Of a stretch of 64,000 nt of DNA, positions 28,936-38,079 are shown piece after piece. How positions within the stretch are numbered: position 1 is the first letter of the stretch; each line of letters begins with the position of its first letter. This DNA is from Catenuloplanes atrovinosus. Lineage in GTDB: Bacteria > Actinomycetota > Actinomycetes > Mycobacteriales > Micromonosporaceae. The stretch covers positions 6,700,501 through 6,764,500 of the forward strand of contig NZ_JAVDYB010000001.1 in the NCBI RefSeq assembly GCF_031458235.1, given 5' to 3'. The translations under genes and the position numbers were made by a program. The notes beneath the pieces are model-generated. The model was not told where the DNA came from and did not search any database. It saw only the letters and a list, made by a program, of their open reading frames with translations.

Positions 28936-29065
28936 GACCGCTCTCCTCGTCTCCTCGCGGGCCGCCTCTCGACCCCCGACAATCCCAGGTCGAACACCCC
29001 ACCCCCGAATCGACACGACCCCAGAACTTTTTCCGGGCCGTTTTTTCGAAGATCAAGACCTGGGT

Positions 29066-29108
29066 CTTCCCGCTCCCGGCGTGGTCCGGCCCGCATGCTC
29101 CCGCGGGC
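29066..29108 (+). repeat. dispersed intergenic element, copy A
   Basis: This ~43-bp element reads, in this orientation, TTCCCGCTCCCGGCGTGG, then TCCGGCCCGCATGC and TCCCGCGGGC. It contains the palindromes GCATGC and CCCGCGGG. Related copies lie at 29514-29558, 39905-39943 and 42340-42389. It sits in the 28936-29625 gap (690 bp), which has no recognisable gene. Confidence 0.7.
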
Positions 29109-29272
29109 CAACCTCCGGCTCCCCTCCGACTCCGCTGGCGCTCCGCTCCGGTCCGCCGATCGGAGCCGGCATCCGTGTGGTCACCGAAACCCACGCCGGC
29201 CACACCGTCGCCCACCTCCCGGCCGCGCTCCCGCCGCGTCCGCAGCGGGCCCGTCGATCGACCAGTTTTCCT

Positions 29273-29329
29273 CTATGTGAGCCTCAGGCACGTAATTCGC
29301 GCCGAATAACGTGCCTGAGGCTCACATAG
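29273..29329. repeat. long near-perfect hairpin
   Basis: Arms of 21 nt (29273-29293 and 29309-29329) are perfectly complementary. After one A-A mismatch the stem continues for five more pairs (attcg/cgaat) around a 3-nt loop, about 26 bp in all. The outer arm begins ctatgtgagcctcaggcac. No T-run follows. It lies mid-gap between divergent transcription units, far from either start. Confidence 0.9.
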
Positions 29330-29513
29330 TCACAGTGGTCCGGGCGAGCGAGTGTCGCGCCGTCGGGTTCCGTCGCACATCGGTTCCCGGCGGTTCGGGG
29401 ATGCGGCGGCGCGGCCGGGAGGCGGTGGCGCCGGGATCGCGGGGTTGTCGTGACCAGCGGCGGGACCGGCTCCGAGGCGGCGGCGGAGCGGCGGCGGAGC
29501 CGCCGCGAGGTTT

Positions 29514-29558
29514 GCCCGCGGGAGCATGCGGGGCGCGGCCGGGCCGGGAGCGGGAATA
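29514..29558 (-). repeat. dispersed intergenic element, copy B
   Basis: This is an inverted copy of the element at 29066. Read on the minus strand it goes TATTCCCGCTCCCGGC, a variable stretch, CCGCATGCTCCCGCGGGC. Copies A and B face each other and flank the long hairpin at 29273-29329. Confidence 0.7.
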
Positions 29559-29625
29559 TCGGGATCGCCCTGGAGCGAACTCAACGCCCGCGGCAGCGAG
29601 CGGGACGCGGCCGGGCTGGACGGGG

Positions 29626-29982
29626 TCAGGGGTGGAGGAGGCCGGCGGGGGCGCGCATGTGCCAGGCGTCGGTGATGAGTTCGGTGAGGCGGGTGGGGGT
29701 GACCGGGGGGAGGCGGAGCATGACCAGGGGGAGATCGTCGTAGCCGGGGGCGGTGAAGAAGAGGTCCGGCTCGCCGAGGAGGAGGGCCTGTTTCTCGGCC
29801 TCGTCGCCGACGAAGAGAACGGCGACGTCGGTACGGATGCGGCGGGGCTTGCCGGGGAGACGCTCGGGGTAGGACCAGACGAAGCCCTTCCCGGCGACGC
29901 GGAAGTCGAAGCCCTCGCTGTCGATCTCCACGACGTGCGGGAGGCCGAGCGCGATCCGGCGCACGTCGTCGGCGTCAGCCAT
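29626..29982 (-). CDS. MmcQ/YjbR family protein
   Basis: This 118-aa protein has the MmcQ/YjbR (CyaY-like, double-wing DNA-binding-like) fold. It begins ADADDVRRIALGLPHVVE and has FRVAGKGFVWSY, EKQALLLGEPDLFFTAPGYD and LTELITDAWHMRAP. ATG is at 29982. It is divergent from the polymerase-domain gene at 30028 with only 45 bp between. The family is common but its biochemical role is not established. Confidence 0.9.
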   Translation of the reverse strand: MADADDVRRIALGLPHVVEIDSEGFDFRVAGKGFVWSYPERLPGKPRRIRTDVAVLFVGDEAEKQALLLGEPDLFFTAPGYDDLPLVMLRLPPVTPTRLTELITDAWHMRAPAGLLHP

Positions 29983-30027
29983 GGCCGGTTCCCCGCATGG
30001 AGCGAGCGTACCGGCTAGATTCGGGGC

Positions 30028-30993
30028 ATGGCGGCCAGTAAGTCGCCGGCCGTCACGGTCGAGGCCGGCGATCACGAGGTGCGTGTCTCCAACCCGGACC
30101 GGGTGTACTTTCCGGCGCTCGGGCTCACCAAGCTGGACCTGGTGCACTACTACCTGGCGGTCGGCGACGGGATCGTGCGGGCGCTGCGGGAGCGGCCGTG
30201 CATGCTGCACCGGTTCCCGGACGGGCTGGCCGGGGAGAAGGTGCATCAGAAGCGGGTGCCGCACGGCGCGCCGGACTGGCTGGAGACCGTGCGGGTGTCG
30301 TTCCCGCGGTACAAGCGGCACGCGGACGAGCTGTGCGTGACCAAACCGGCGGACGTGATCTGGGCGGTGCAGATGTCGACGGTCGAGTTCCACCCGTGGA
30401 ACTCGAGGCGGGCGGACACGGAGCGGCCGGACGAGTGGCGCATCGACCTCGACCCGATGCCGGACTGCCCGTTCGACCGGGTGCGCCGGGTGGCCGCCGT
30501 CGCCCACGAGGTGCTGGACGAGCTGGGCATCGTGGGTTATCCGAAGACGTCCGGCGGGCGGGGGCTGCACGTGTACGTGCGGATCGCGCCGCGCTGGGGG
30601 TTCACGGACGTGCGGCGGGCCGCGCTGGCGTTCGCGCGCGAGGTGGAGCGGCGCGCGCCGCAGGACGTGACGACCGCGTGGTGGCGGCGGGAGCGCGATC
30701 CGAGCGCGCTGTTCGTGGACTACAACCAGAACGCGCGCGACCACACGATCGCCAGCGCGTACTCGGTGCGCGGCGTCCCGGACGCGACGGTGTCCACACC
30801 GGTCGACTGGGCGGAGATCCCCGACCTGGACCCGCGGGATTTCACGGTGCTGACCGTGCCGGAGCGGTTCGCCGCGCGCGGGGACCTCCACGCGCGGATC
30901 GACGACGAGGCGTTTCCGCTGGACCGGCTGCTGGAGTGGGCGGAGCGGGACGAGGCGGCCGGGCTCGGCGACCCCGGCACGGCGTCCGACTGA
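30028..30993 (+). CDS. LigD-type polymerase/primase domain protein (stand-alone)
   Basis: This 321-aa archaeo-eukaryotic primase-fold polymerase resembles the PolDom of bacterial NHEJ LigD. Catalytic residues are visible: D140-L-D142 (metal ligands), S175-GGRGLH181 (nucleotide binding) and D231 in LFVDYNQN. The N-terminal phosphate-recognition region is SNPDRVYFPALGLTKLDLVHYY. No ligase or phosphoesterase domain is attached and no ku gene is nearby. Likely role: gap filling or ribonucleotide insertion in double-strand break repair with partners elsewhere. Confidence 0.93.
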   Translation: MAASKSPAVTVEAGDHEVRVSNPDRVYFPALGLTKLDLVHYYLAVGDGIVRALRERPCMLHRFPDGLAGEKVHQKRVPHGAPDWLETVRVSFPRYKRHADELCVTKPADVIWAVQMSTVEFHPWNSRRADTERPDEWRIDLDPMPDCPFDRVRRVAAVAHEVLDELGIVGYPKTSGGRGLHVYVRIAPRWGFTDVRRAALAFAREVERRAPQDVTTAWWRRERDPSALFVDYNQNARDHTIASAYSVRGVPDATVSTPVDWAEIPDLDPRDFTVLTVPERFAARGDLHARIDDEAFPLDRLLEWAERDEAAGLGDPGTASD

Positions 30994-31080
30994 AACCGTT
31001 CCCTATTGGACATCCGGCGGTGGACGGCGCAGGCTGAGCGAGCTGTGCGAACGGGGACCGCTGAACGACGGAGCTGATCT

Positions 31081-32454
31081 GTGCGAATCGAGAGACGTCT
31101 ACTGGCAGGCCTGACCACCCTGACCGTCACCCTCGGCGCGCTGGTCACGCCGGCCGCCGCGAGCGCGTCACCGTCCGAGCCGCCGCTCGGCGAGTTCCTC
31201 CGGCGGGCGCTCGACGGCCTGGCCTTCGAGGAGGTGCTGGACACCGCGCCGCCCACCGCCGCGGCGGTGGTGACGACCGACAAGGAGATCGCGACGGTAC
31301 GGCGGGCGCCCGCCACCGTCATCGCGCCGATCGCGCAGCAGCCGCAGATCGACGCCACCGTGCTGGAGCTGGACGCGGCCGGCCGGATCATCGGTTCCGC
31401 GACCGTGCTGATGAGCCCGCGGTACCCGGACGGCGTCGTCGTCGACGTGGACCGCGACCTGCACACCACGGACGTGCGGTGGCGGGAGTGGGACGACGAG
31501 GGCTGGTACGCGAACCAGGGACAGGGCACGGTCGACATCGTGCCGGGGCGTGAGGGCGCGTCGCTGGACTTCATGTCGCCGTACCCGGCCTCGGTCATGA
31601 AGCTCATGGTCGCGTTCGGCGTGCTGCGCCTGATCGACCGCGGCACCGCCACGCTGGACGAGCCGTATCCGTACCGCCCGGCCGAGCCGAGCACGCTCTG
31701 CGGCCCGGACGCGGACGACACGCTGCGCGGCTACCTCGACCGGATGCTGACCGAGTCGTCGAACGAGGCCGCCTGCGCTCTGATCAAGTTCCTCTGGGAC
31801 CGGAGCGCGGTCGACGAGCTGAACCAGACGTTCCAGAACCTCGGCCTGGAGACGCTGCGGCTGCTCAACACGCGCCCGTCGAACGGCGGCCGGTGGACCA
31901 ACTCGCTCACCATGAGCTCGCTCGACACCGCGAAGCTGCTGGCCATCGTGAACGGCGGCCCCGGCACGCTGTGGACCGCGCCGAACGGCCACCGGGTCAC
32001 GAAGAACGAGCTGAGCCGCGCGTCCCGCGAGTTCTTCCTGTCCATGCTGCACCAGCAGGGCTGGAACTGGATGCTGTCCACCACCAACTACTGCGGCCGC
32101 GAGTACCCGGCGCCCGGCATCCCGCAGAAGGTGGCCCCGCGCTGGATCGCCGCCGACGGCACCGTGACCGTGGCCGGCACCTCGTTCGGCGCGGACGTGC
32201 GCCCGTGCAACCGCGCGGCCGAGGTGACGTTCGCGCACAAGCCCGGCTGGGTCAGCACCAGCGGCGCCGACGCCGGCATCGTCACCTCACTCCCCGGCGA
32301 GCGCCCCCGCCACTACATCATCTCCGTCTTCTCCAACCTCGGCGAGCAGTACGTCGACGCCAACCGCCCAGCCGACGCCGGCCCGTCCGCCTACACGGAG
32401 AAGTTCGCCCGACTCGGCGCCCTCATCGACGCCTACCAGGCCCACCGCCGCTGA
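31081..32454 (+). CDS. secreted beta-lactamase-like serine hydrolase
   Basis: This 457-aa exported protein has a Sec signal (residues 1-29, ending ASA) and the penicillin-recognising fold motifs: S171-V-M-K174 (SxxK), S226-S-N228 (SxN) and K387-P-G389 replacing KTG. It starts at GTG 31081 with GGAG upstream. An extra ~130 residues precede the SxxK motif. It may be a class A-type beta-lactamase relative or a peptidoglycan peptidase; the KPG variant makes classical beta-lactamase activity less certain. A terminator follows. Confidence 0.85.
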   Translation: MRIERRLLAGLTTLTVTLGALVTPAAASASPSEPPLGEFLRRALDGLAFEEVLDTAPPTAAAVVTTDKEIATVRRAPATVIAPIAQQPQIDATVLELDAAGRIIGSATVLMSPRYPDGVVVDVDRDLHTTDVRWREWDDEGWYANQGQGTVDIVPGREGASLDFMSPYPASVMKLMVAFGVLRLIDRGTATLDEPYPYRPAEPSTLCGPDADDTLRGYLDRMLTESSNEAACALIKFLWDRSAVDELNQTFQNLGLETLRLLNTRPSNGGRWTNSLTMSSLDTAKLLAIVNGGPGTLWTAPNGHRVTKNELSRASREFFLSMLHQQGWNWMLSTTNYCGREYPAPGIPQKVAPRWIAADGTVTVAGTSFGADVRPCNRAAEVTFAHKPGWVSTSGADAGIVTSLPGERPRHYIISVFSNLGEQYVDANRPADAGPSAYTEKFARLGALIDAYQAHRR

Positions 32455-32474
32455 CCGGAGCGCGGACGACGCGA

Positions 32475-32506
32475 GCGACGCCGGAGGCCGGGGCCTTCGG
32501 CGTCGC
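32475..32506. terminator. terminator hairpin between convergent genes
   Basis: A 15-bp stem with one G-T wobble (32475-32489 with 32492-32506) and a minimal loop lies between stops at 32454 and 32524. Confidence 0.7.
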
Positions 32507-32523
32507 CGGGGCGAAACCCTGGG

Positions 32524-33429
32524 TCAGGCGGCGTGGGCGGGCGTGGCGCGGGCGGGCTCGGTGGGGTGGCTGGGGGTGCGAAGGCCGAGGCGGCCGCGGG
32601 TGGCGATGATGAGCACGAGGGCCGCGGCGGTGGAGGCGATCAGCTGGCCCCAGAGCGTGTCGACGGTGAAGTCGAGGGTCGGGAAGACCTCGGGCCAGAG
32701 CAGCGAGTAGGTGCTGTTGATGCCGGCGTGCAGCAGCATGATCAGCGGCACGCTCTGGCCGGTGCGGTTGAAGACCCAGGTCATGACCAGGCTCAGCGGT
32801 ACGCAGCCGGCGATGAAGACGACCGGCAGCCACCAGGTCTTGTCCGGGCCGCCCCACTCGGTCAGGAACAGCGGCAGGTGCCAGGCGCCCCAGAGCAGGC
32901 CGAGGATGGTGGTGCCGAACAGTGGGCCGAAGCGCTCCTGGAGGCGGGGCAGTGCGAAGTCGCGCCAGCCGGGCTCCTCGGCCGCGGCGGTGGTGATGAT
33001 CTGCATGATCAGCATCGGAACGTACGCGAGCAGGATCAGCAGGCCGGGCATCGTCATGGTGCCCCAGGTCTTGGGCAGCGCGAGCGGCGCCAGCAGGATC
33101 GCGGCCGGCACGATCAGCAGCACCGCGAAGAACCAGCGCCAGCCGACCCGCCAGTGGGTGAGCCGGTGCACCCAGCGCCGCAGCCCGGCCCGGCCCTCGC
33201 TGAGCGCGGTGACGGTGAACGCGGCGCCGAGCGGCCCCAGGTACGCGCCGGGCAGCACGCCGAGAAGCTGGGCGATGCCGGGATCGTCCGGGAAGCGGAT
33301 CTCCGGCTCCAGCCCGAGCCCGTGGTTCGACAGCAGATAGGGCATCCAGAACAGCCAGCTCACGCCGAACGCGAGCGAGAAGAAGCTCACCACCGGGTGC
33401 CGCCGGACGAGCGTGCGCAGCGTTTCCAT
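32524..33429 (-). CDS. CPBP family intramembrane metalloprotease
   Basis: This protein of about 301 aa has seven to eight hydrophobic segments and the CPBP/ABI motifs E151-E-P-G-W-R156 and W-G-A-W-H184, with a later LLHAGINS motif supplying another histidine and Asn. These proteases cleave or process membrane-associated substrates. GGAG lies six bases before the ATG at 33429; an adjacent ATG at 33432 is also possible. It is a single gene and its substrate is unknown. Confidence 0.9.
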   Translation of the reverse strand: METLRTLVRRHPVVSFFSLAFGVSWLFWMPYLLSNHGLGLEPEIRFPDDPGIAQLLGVLPGAYLGPLGAAFTVTALSEGRAGLRRWVHRLTHWRVGWRWFFAVLLIVPAAILLAPLALPKTWGTMTMPGLLILLAYVPMLIMQIITTAAAEEPGWRDFALPRLQERFGPLFGTTILGLLWGAWHLPLFLTEWGGPDKTWWLPVVFIAGCVPLSLVMTWVFNRTGQSVPLIMLLHAGINSTYSLLWPEVFPTLDFTVDTLWGQLIASTAAALVLIIATRGRLGLRTPSHPTEPARATPAHAA

Positions 33430-33505
33430 CATGGTCTCCGATCCGTGTTGGCTACGGATCAAGTCCACCGGAACGGGCGGCCACGGTCATTGCAGCGGCC
33501 TGGCC

Positions 33506-33535
33506 GATCGGGGTACAGCCTGCTGTACCCCGATC
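33506..33535. terminator. 13-bp perfect stem-loop ending the MacAB-like operon
   Basis: The arms gatcggggtacag and ctgtaccccgatc flank a 4-nt loop, 11 bp downstream of the lipoprotein stop (33546) on the minus strand. Confidence 0.8.
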
Positions 33536-33545
33536 CGGCGCCGGC

Positions 33546-34097
33546 TCAGGAGACGGCGAACGCCTTGACCTCGCACTCGTCGACGAGCTTCAGCTTGTCG
33601 TCCGGGGGCAGGCTCTCGAAGGCGACGAAGCCGTCACTCTCCCAGGCCTCGATGCCGTGCGAGCGGATGCAGGTGATCCAGTCGCGCAGCTTGTCCGCGT
33701 ACTCCGGGTCGGTGCGCTGGGCCCGCTGCCAGGGCTTCTCCGGCTCCAGGTGCTCGCACGCCTTCTGCGCGGCCTCCATGGCCTTCTCGTACTCCGGGTC
33801 GGCCGGTGCCGGCGCGGGCTCGGCGGCGTCGCCGGACGTCGGCGCGTGCCTCGGGCTGCCGTACTTCCCCATGCACGCGAAGTACACGTCGTAGAGCCGA
33901 TCTTCCTCCTCCTGGGTGGTGTCCGGGCGCAGCAGCGGGCGCTCGGATGCGGCCGGAGAGGCCGAGGCGGTCGCGGTGGCGGCGGGCGGCGCGGTGCTGA
34001 GCGAGGCGATCTCGTCGGCCGGCGCCTCCTCCGTACCGCAGGCGGCCAGCAGGACGAGGAGCGCGACGCCGGTGAGGCCGGTACGCAGGGTGGTCAT
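33546..34097 (-). CDS. lipoprotein, last gene of the MacAB-like operon
   Basis: This 183-aa lipoprotein has a signal peptide ending L-L-A-A-C20, an Ala/Ser/Pro linker and a soluble C-terminal domain with several cysteines (e.g. DVYFACMGKYG, KACEHL, DWITCIRSHG, VDECEV). ATG 34097 has AAGGAG directly upstream. An in-frame ATG at 34160 overlaps the permease stop but would disrupt the signal peptide. Its position after the export permease suggests an accessory or sensing role. No family is recognised. Confidence 0.8.
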   Translation of the reverse strand: MTTLRTGLTGVALLVLLAACGTEEAPADEIASLSTAPPAATATASASPAASERPLLRPDTTQEEEDRLYDVYFACMGKYGSPRHAPTSGDAAEPAPAPADPEYEKAMEAAQKACEHLEPEKPWQRAQRTDPEYADKLRDWITCIRSHGIEAWESDGFVAFESLPPDDKLKLVDECEVKAFAVS

Positions 34098-34159
34098 GGT
34101 GCTCCTTCCGGGGGTGTTGGCAAGGCTGCCGCGGATCATCGTGGGTCCCTTCTCGGGCA

Positions 34160-35359
34160 TCAGGCGGAGGCGAGCGCGACGGTCGGCGCCAGCCGGGCCG
34201 CGCGGATGGAGGGGTAGACACCGGCGATCACGCCGACCACGATCGCGCCGCCGAGCGAGCCCGCCACCGCGAGCGCCGGGATGACCACCGGCAGGTCGTG
34301 GTGGATCGCGTACCCGGCGCTGCCGGCGATGCCGAGCGCGGTGCCGGCCGCGCCGCCGAGCGCGGACAGCACCACGGACTCGGTGAGGAACTGGACGCGG
34401 ATCTGGCCGCGGTTGGCCCCCAGCGCGCGGCGCAGGCCGATCTCGGAGCGGCGTTCGAGCACCGAGATCACCATGGTGTTCGCCACGCCGATGCCGCCGA
34501 CCAGCAGCGCCACCATGGCCAGGCCCACGAACAGCACGGAGAAGGTCCGCTCGGTGGCGCGCTTGGCGAACAGCGCGTCGGACGGGAGCGTGACCCGTAC
34601 CCGGCTCGGCTCGCCCGGGTGGACCGTGGCGGGCAGCACCGCGCGCACCGACTCGATCGCCGCCTCCTGCGCCCGCAGGTAGAGCACCGTCGGGCGGCCG
34701 TCGAAGCCCAGTTCGGCCCGGGCCGCCTCCCAGCCGACCAGCACGGCGCGGTCGATCTCCGGGGACAGCGGCGTGGTGGCCAGGATGCCGACCACCGCGA
34801 ACCAGCTCCGGCCGATCATGATCTGCGGCGGCGGACCATCCGACGGTACGGACGGGATGCCCAGCCGGGACGCCGCCACCGAGCCCAGCACCACCGTGGG
34901 GAACTCCCCGCCGGCCCGGTCCAGGAAGTGCCCGGAGTACATCTCCACCTCGAGCGTGGCCAGCAGGTCCGGGCGGGAGGCGAGCACGGCCAGGCCGGCG
35001 CCGTCGCGCGGATCGGTGAGGTCGGAGCGGCGTACCACCGCATGGGTGTTCGCGACCGCGGACACACTCGTCACCGGTGCGATCCGGCCGGTCATCTCGA
35101 CGGATTCGGGCGGCAGCCCGAAGTCCTGCTCCGGGTTGTCCGCCGCGCTGACCTGCAACAGGTTCGGCCCGAGCGCGGCGAGTTCGTCCATCAGCGCGCG
35201 CTCGTTCGACTCCGGGATCGCGGTGACCGCGACCATGGTGGCGATGCCGACCGCGATGCCGAGCGCGGAGAGCACCGCGCGCATGCGCCGGGTCCGCAGC
35301 CCGACGGTGCCGAGCGACAGGACGTCCATGACGGACAGGCGGACGGGACGGATTCTCAT
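34160..35359 (-). CDS. MacB/FtsX-type ABC transporter permease
   Basis: This 399-aa permease has one N-terminal transmembrane helix (about 25-47: [18 protein letters not shown]), a large extracellular domain, and three C-terminal helices with the FtsX pattern ([22 protein letters not shown]). Its start overlaps the ATPase stop by 4 bp. Such permeases do not form a classical channel but drive extracellular work or extrusion through mechanotransmission. With the adaptor and ATPase it forms a MacAB-like complex, probably exporting or resisting a peptide or antibiotic. Confidence 0.92.
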   Translation of the reverse strand: MRIRPVRLSVMDVLSLGTVGLRTRRMRAVLSALGIAVGIATMVAVTAIPESNERALMDELAALGPNLLQVSAADNPEQDFGLPPESVEMTGRIAPVTSVSAVANTHAVVRRSDLTDPRDGAGLAVLASRPDLLATLEVEMYSGHFLDRAGGEFPTVVLGSVAASRLGIPSVPSDGPPPQIMIGRSWFAVVGILATTPLSPEIDRAVLVGWEAARAELGFDGRPTVLYLRAQEAAIESVRAVLPATVHPGEPSRVRVTLPSDALFAKRATERTFSVLFVGLAMVALLVGGIGVANTMVISVLERRSEIGLRRALGANRGQIRVQFLTESVVLSALGGAAGTALGIAGSAGYAIHHDLPVVIPALAVAGSLGGAIVVGVIAGVYPSIRAARLAPTVALASA

Positions 35360-36027
35360 CGCGCGTCCCTGACGATCCGGCCGTCGCGCACCTCGACGCG
35401 GCGGGGTGCCCGGGCGGCGATGTCCCGGTCGTGGGTGATCAGCGCGATCGTGGCGCCCTCGCGGTGCAGCCGGCCGAACAGCGCCAGCACCGCCTCGCCG
35501 TTCGCGCTGTCCAGCGCGCCGGTCGGCTCGTCGGCCAGCAGCAGCGCGGGCTCGTTGACGATCGCGCGGGCGATCGCGACGCGCTGCTTCTCGCCGCCGG
35601 AGAGCTGGTGCGGCCGGTGCGTGGTCCGGTGGCCGAGGCCGACCCGGTCGAGCGCGGCCATGGCCATCGCGCGCCGCTCCCGCCGGGGGACGCCCGCGTA
35701 GAGCAGTCCGGTGGCCACGTTCTCCGCCGCGGTCAGCCCGTCGGTGAGGTGGAACTGCTGGAACACGAAGCCCAGCCAGCGGCCGCGCAGCGCGGACAGC
35801 CGCCGGTCGGACAGCGCCGCCACGTCGTGGCCGGCCACCTCGACCGTGCCGGACGTCGGGCGGTCCAGCGTGCCCATGATGCTGAGCAGCGTCGACTTGC
35901 CGGAGCCGGACGGGCCGACGATCGCCACCAGTTCGCCGGCGTCGATGTCGAGCGAGACGCGGTCGAGCGCGGTGACGCCGCCGGGATAGACGCGGCTGGC
36001 GTCCCGGACGGAGAGCACGCGGGTCAC
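35356..36027 (-). CDS. ABC transporter ATP-binding protein (MacB/LolD type)
   Basis: This 223-aa ATPase has Walker [11 protein letters not shown]-loop FQQFHL, signature LSGGEKQR, Walker [13 protein letters not shown] and H-loop LITHD, which is the LolD/MacB subfamily pattern. It starts at GTG 36027 and overlaps both neighbours by 4 bp, so adaptor, ATPase and permease are translationally coupled. Confidence 0.95.
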   Translation of the reverse strand: MTRVLSVRDASRVYPGGVTALDRVSLDIDAGELVAIVGPSGSGKSTLLSIMGTLDRPTSGTVEVAGHDVAALSDRRLSALRGRWLGFVFQQFHLTDGLTAAENVATGLLYAGVPRRERRAMAMAALDRVGLGHRTTHRPHQLSGGEKQRVAIARAIVNEPALLLADEPTGALDSANGEAVLALFGRLHREGATIALITHDRDIAARAPRRVEVRDGRIVRDAR

Positions 36028-37208
36028 GACGTGGTCACCACCTGCAGGCCCTCGGTCACGCCGTCGCCGCTGACCTCGACCATCCCACCGGAGAACATGC
36101 CGGTCGCGACCGCGAGCAGGCGGCCGTCCGGGAGCTGGACCGCGTACCCGCCCTCGCGCAGCGCGAGCAGCGCGGTCACCGGCACGGCCAGCACCCCCGC
36201 GCGCGTCTCGCCCTCGACCCGCACCTCGACGCCGCCGCCGTCGAGCTTGCCGGCCGCCTTCGGGTCGCTGATCGTGACCGTGACGCTGAGCTGCTGGGGC
36301 GTGCCGGGGGCGGCGCCCTCCGGCTGCTGCGCGACCGTGGAGATCTCCCCGATCTCGCCGGGCGTCTCCGTGCCGTCCGGCATCCGCAGCGTGACCTCGT
36401 CACCGGGCTTCAGCGTGTCGGCCTCGCCGACCGGCGCCTGCACGGTGACCACCTTCGCGGTCTGGGTGACGGACATCAGGTCGCCGGTCGCCGCGTCGCC
36501 GACCTGGACGGCCACCGACTCGACCCGGACCGCGCCGGGCAGCACGGCCAGGTCGCCGACCTCCAGCACACCGTCGTCGGTCAGGCCCTGGTCGCGCTGC
36601 CAGCGGGTGATCGCGGCGGTCAGCGCGTCGGTCAGCACGCCCTCGCCGTCCCGGACCGTCACCCAGGCGGTGCGGGTGATCGGCGTCGGGCTCGCGGACG
36701 GCTCAGCCTTCTCCGGCGTCTCCGGGTCCGGCTGCGGCACCTGCTCTCCCGCGCCCGGCTGCTCGCCGATCTCGTACCCCAGCGCCTGGAGGTTCTTGGC
36801 GACCATCGCGACGTCGCGGCCGGTCAGATTGCGGCCGGTGATCCGGCGGTAGAGCGGCGGCGCGCCGAGGAACAGCGGCACCGGCTCGTCGTTGACCTGG
36901 TACAGCGGCTCGCCCCGGTCGACGGTCAGCCCGCCGTCCGGCAGCCAGGTGATCACGCCCTCCCGGCCGGCCTTGACCGCGCGCGGCGTGCCGTACCCCA
37001 GCGTGCCGTCGAACGTCCGGTTCGTCGACAGGTCGGTGCGCGCGATCGCGACCGTACTCACGCTGACCTTCTCGTCCGGCGTCTCGTCCGACGCGTTCAC
37101 GCCGCGCGACCAGACCAGCGCGGTCGCGGTGATCGCCAGCGCGGCGCCGGCCGCGACCACGCCGGCCACCACGCGGCCACGCCGGCGGCGGTTGTCCTCC
37201 TCAGGCAT
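36024..37208 (-). CDS. membrane-fusion/adaptor-like protein with peptidoglycan-binding domain
   Basis: This 394-aa protein has one N-terminal membrane anchor (about 12-34), a MacA/HlyD-like beta region ([25 protein letters not shown]), and an inserted peptidoglycan-binding-like segment ([20 protein letters not shown] ... [19 protein letters not shown]). C-terminal barrel domains follow ([20 protein letters not shown]). It is the first gene of the export operon. Gram-positive adaptors of this kind are thought to link an ABC exporter to the cell wall. Confidence 0.88.
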   Translation of the reverse strand: MPEEDNRRRRGRVVAGVVAAGAALAITATALVWSRGVNASDETPDEKVSVSTVAIARTDLSTNRTFDGTLGYGTPRAVKAGREGVITWLPDGGLTVDRGEPLYQVNDEPVPLFLGAPPLYRRITGRNLTGRDVAMVAKNLQALGYEIGEQPGAGEQVPQPDPETPEKAEPSASPTPITRTAWVTVRDGEGVLTDALTAAITRWQRDQGLTDDGVLEVGDLAVLPGAVRVESVAVQVGDAATGDLMSVTQTAKVVTVQAPVGEADTLKPGDEVTLRMPDGTETPGEIGEISTVAQQPEGAAPGTPQQLSVTVTISDPKAAGKLDGGGVEVRVEGETRAGVLAVPVTALLALREGGYAVQLPDGRLLAVATGMFSGGMVEVSGDGVTEGLQVVTTS

Positions 37209-37267
37209 GGCGACGATGGTGCCGAGGTCTTTTCAGGAAGTTGTGAGCATCGCGGACATCGAGGGTC

Positions 37268-37332
37268 GTTCAGCGCCGAACCCGGCCAGGTCGTCACCGC
37301 TGTTCAGCGCGGCGGTCTCCACCGCGCTGAAC
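37268..37332. promoter_or_regulatory. cluster of GTTCAGCG half-sites in the exporter/two-component divergent promoter
   Basis: The 190-bp region between the adaptor gene and the response regulator contains an imperfect palindrome gttcagcgccgaac (37268-37281). A perfect 11-bp inverted repeat follows (37302-37312 gttcagcgcgg, 37322-37332 ccgcgctgaac). The shared half-site gttcagcg occurs three times. This looks like binding sites for the adjacent OmpR-type regulator. Confidence 0.6.
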
Positions 37333-37398
37333 AATTCTCGTTGTGGGAAATGCCCGCGCGCCGCCGAGATCCGCGACCGCGAATCTATAGTCGGCGTC

Positions 37399-38079
37399 GT
37401 GTCCGCACATGTGCTGATCGCCGAGGACGACCGGAGACACGCGGAGATCCTGCGGCGCTACCTGGAGTCGGCCGGCTACCGCACCACGGTCGCGCACGAC
37501 GGCCGGACCGCGCTGGACCGCGCCCGCCGGCTCCGCCCGGACCTGCTGCTGCTCGACGTGATGATGCCGGAGCTGGACGGGCTCGGCCTGTGCGAGGCCA
37601 TCCGGCGTGAGTCCGCCGTGCCGGTGCTGATGCTCACCGCCCGGACCAGCGAGGACGACCTGCTGACCGGCCTGGACTCGGGCGCGGACGACTACCTGAC
37701 GAAGCCGTACCGGCCACGTGAGCTGCTCGCCCGGATCAGGACGCTGCTGCGCCGCGCGGACCGGGCCGGCCCGCGCGACGTGCTGCGCGCCGGGCCGGTC
37801 GCGGTCGACCTGACCCGCCGCGTGGTCACGGTGGACGATCGCGCGGTCGAGTGCACGCCGGACGAGTTCGCCATCCTGGCCGCGCTGGTGCAGCAGCCGG
37901 AGCGCGTCTTCACCCGTGCCCAGCTGCTGGAGCAGACCAACGGGTACGGCCGGGACTCCACCGAGCGCACCATCGACACGCACGTGTCGAATCTGCGTCG
38001 CAAGATCGAGCCGAATCCGCGCCGGCCCGCGCTGCTGCTCACCGTGTACGGCGTCGGCTACAAGCTGGCCGGGGCGTGA
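37399..38079 (+). CDS. OmpR/PhoB-family response regulator
   Basis: This 226-aa protein has an N-terminal receiver domain (acidic pocket E9-D10-D11, phospho-acceptor D53 in LLLLDVMMPELDG, Lys in YLTKPY) and a C-terminal winged helix (TPDEFAILAALVQQPERVFTRAQLLEQ, then DTHVSNLRRKIE and YGVGYKL). It begins at GTG 37399 with no clear ribosome site, so a leaderless transcript is possible. The kinase gene overlaps its stop by 4 bp. It is divergent from the MacAB-like exporter, its probable target. Confidence 0.93.
   Translation: MSAHVLIAEDDRRHAEILRRYLESAGYRTTVAHDGRTALDRARRLRPDLLLLDVMMPELDGLGLCEAIRRESAVPVLMLTARTSEDDLLTGLDSGADDYLTKPYRPRELLARIRTLLRRADRAGPRDVLRAGPVAVDLTRRVVTVDDRAVECTPDEFAILAALVQQPERVFTRAQLLEQTNGYGRDSTERTIDTHVSNLRRKIEPNPRRPALLLTVYGVGYKLAGA

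Noticed and set aside
28832-29329. Plus-strand reading frame crossing the DGPF promoter and non-coding gap
   Set aside because: Antisense to the DGPF start and Pro/Arg-rich afterwards; overlaps repeat elements and has no domain.
33546-34160. Longer lipoprotein start at 34160 overlapping the permease stop
   Set aside because: It adds 21 residues before the signal peptide, whereas ATG 34097 has AAGGAG and a proper lipoprotein signal.
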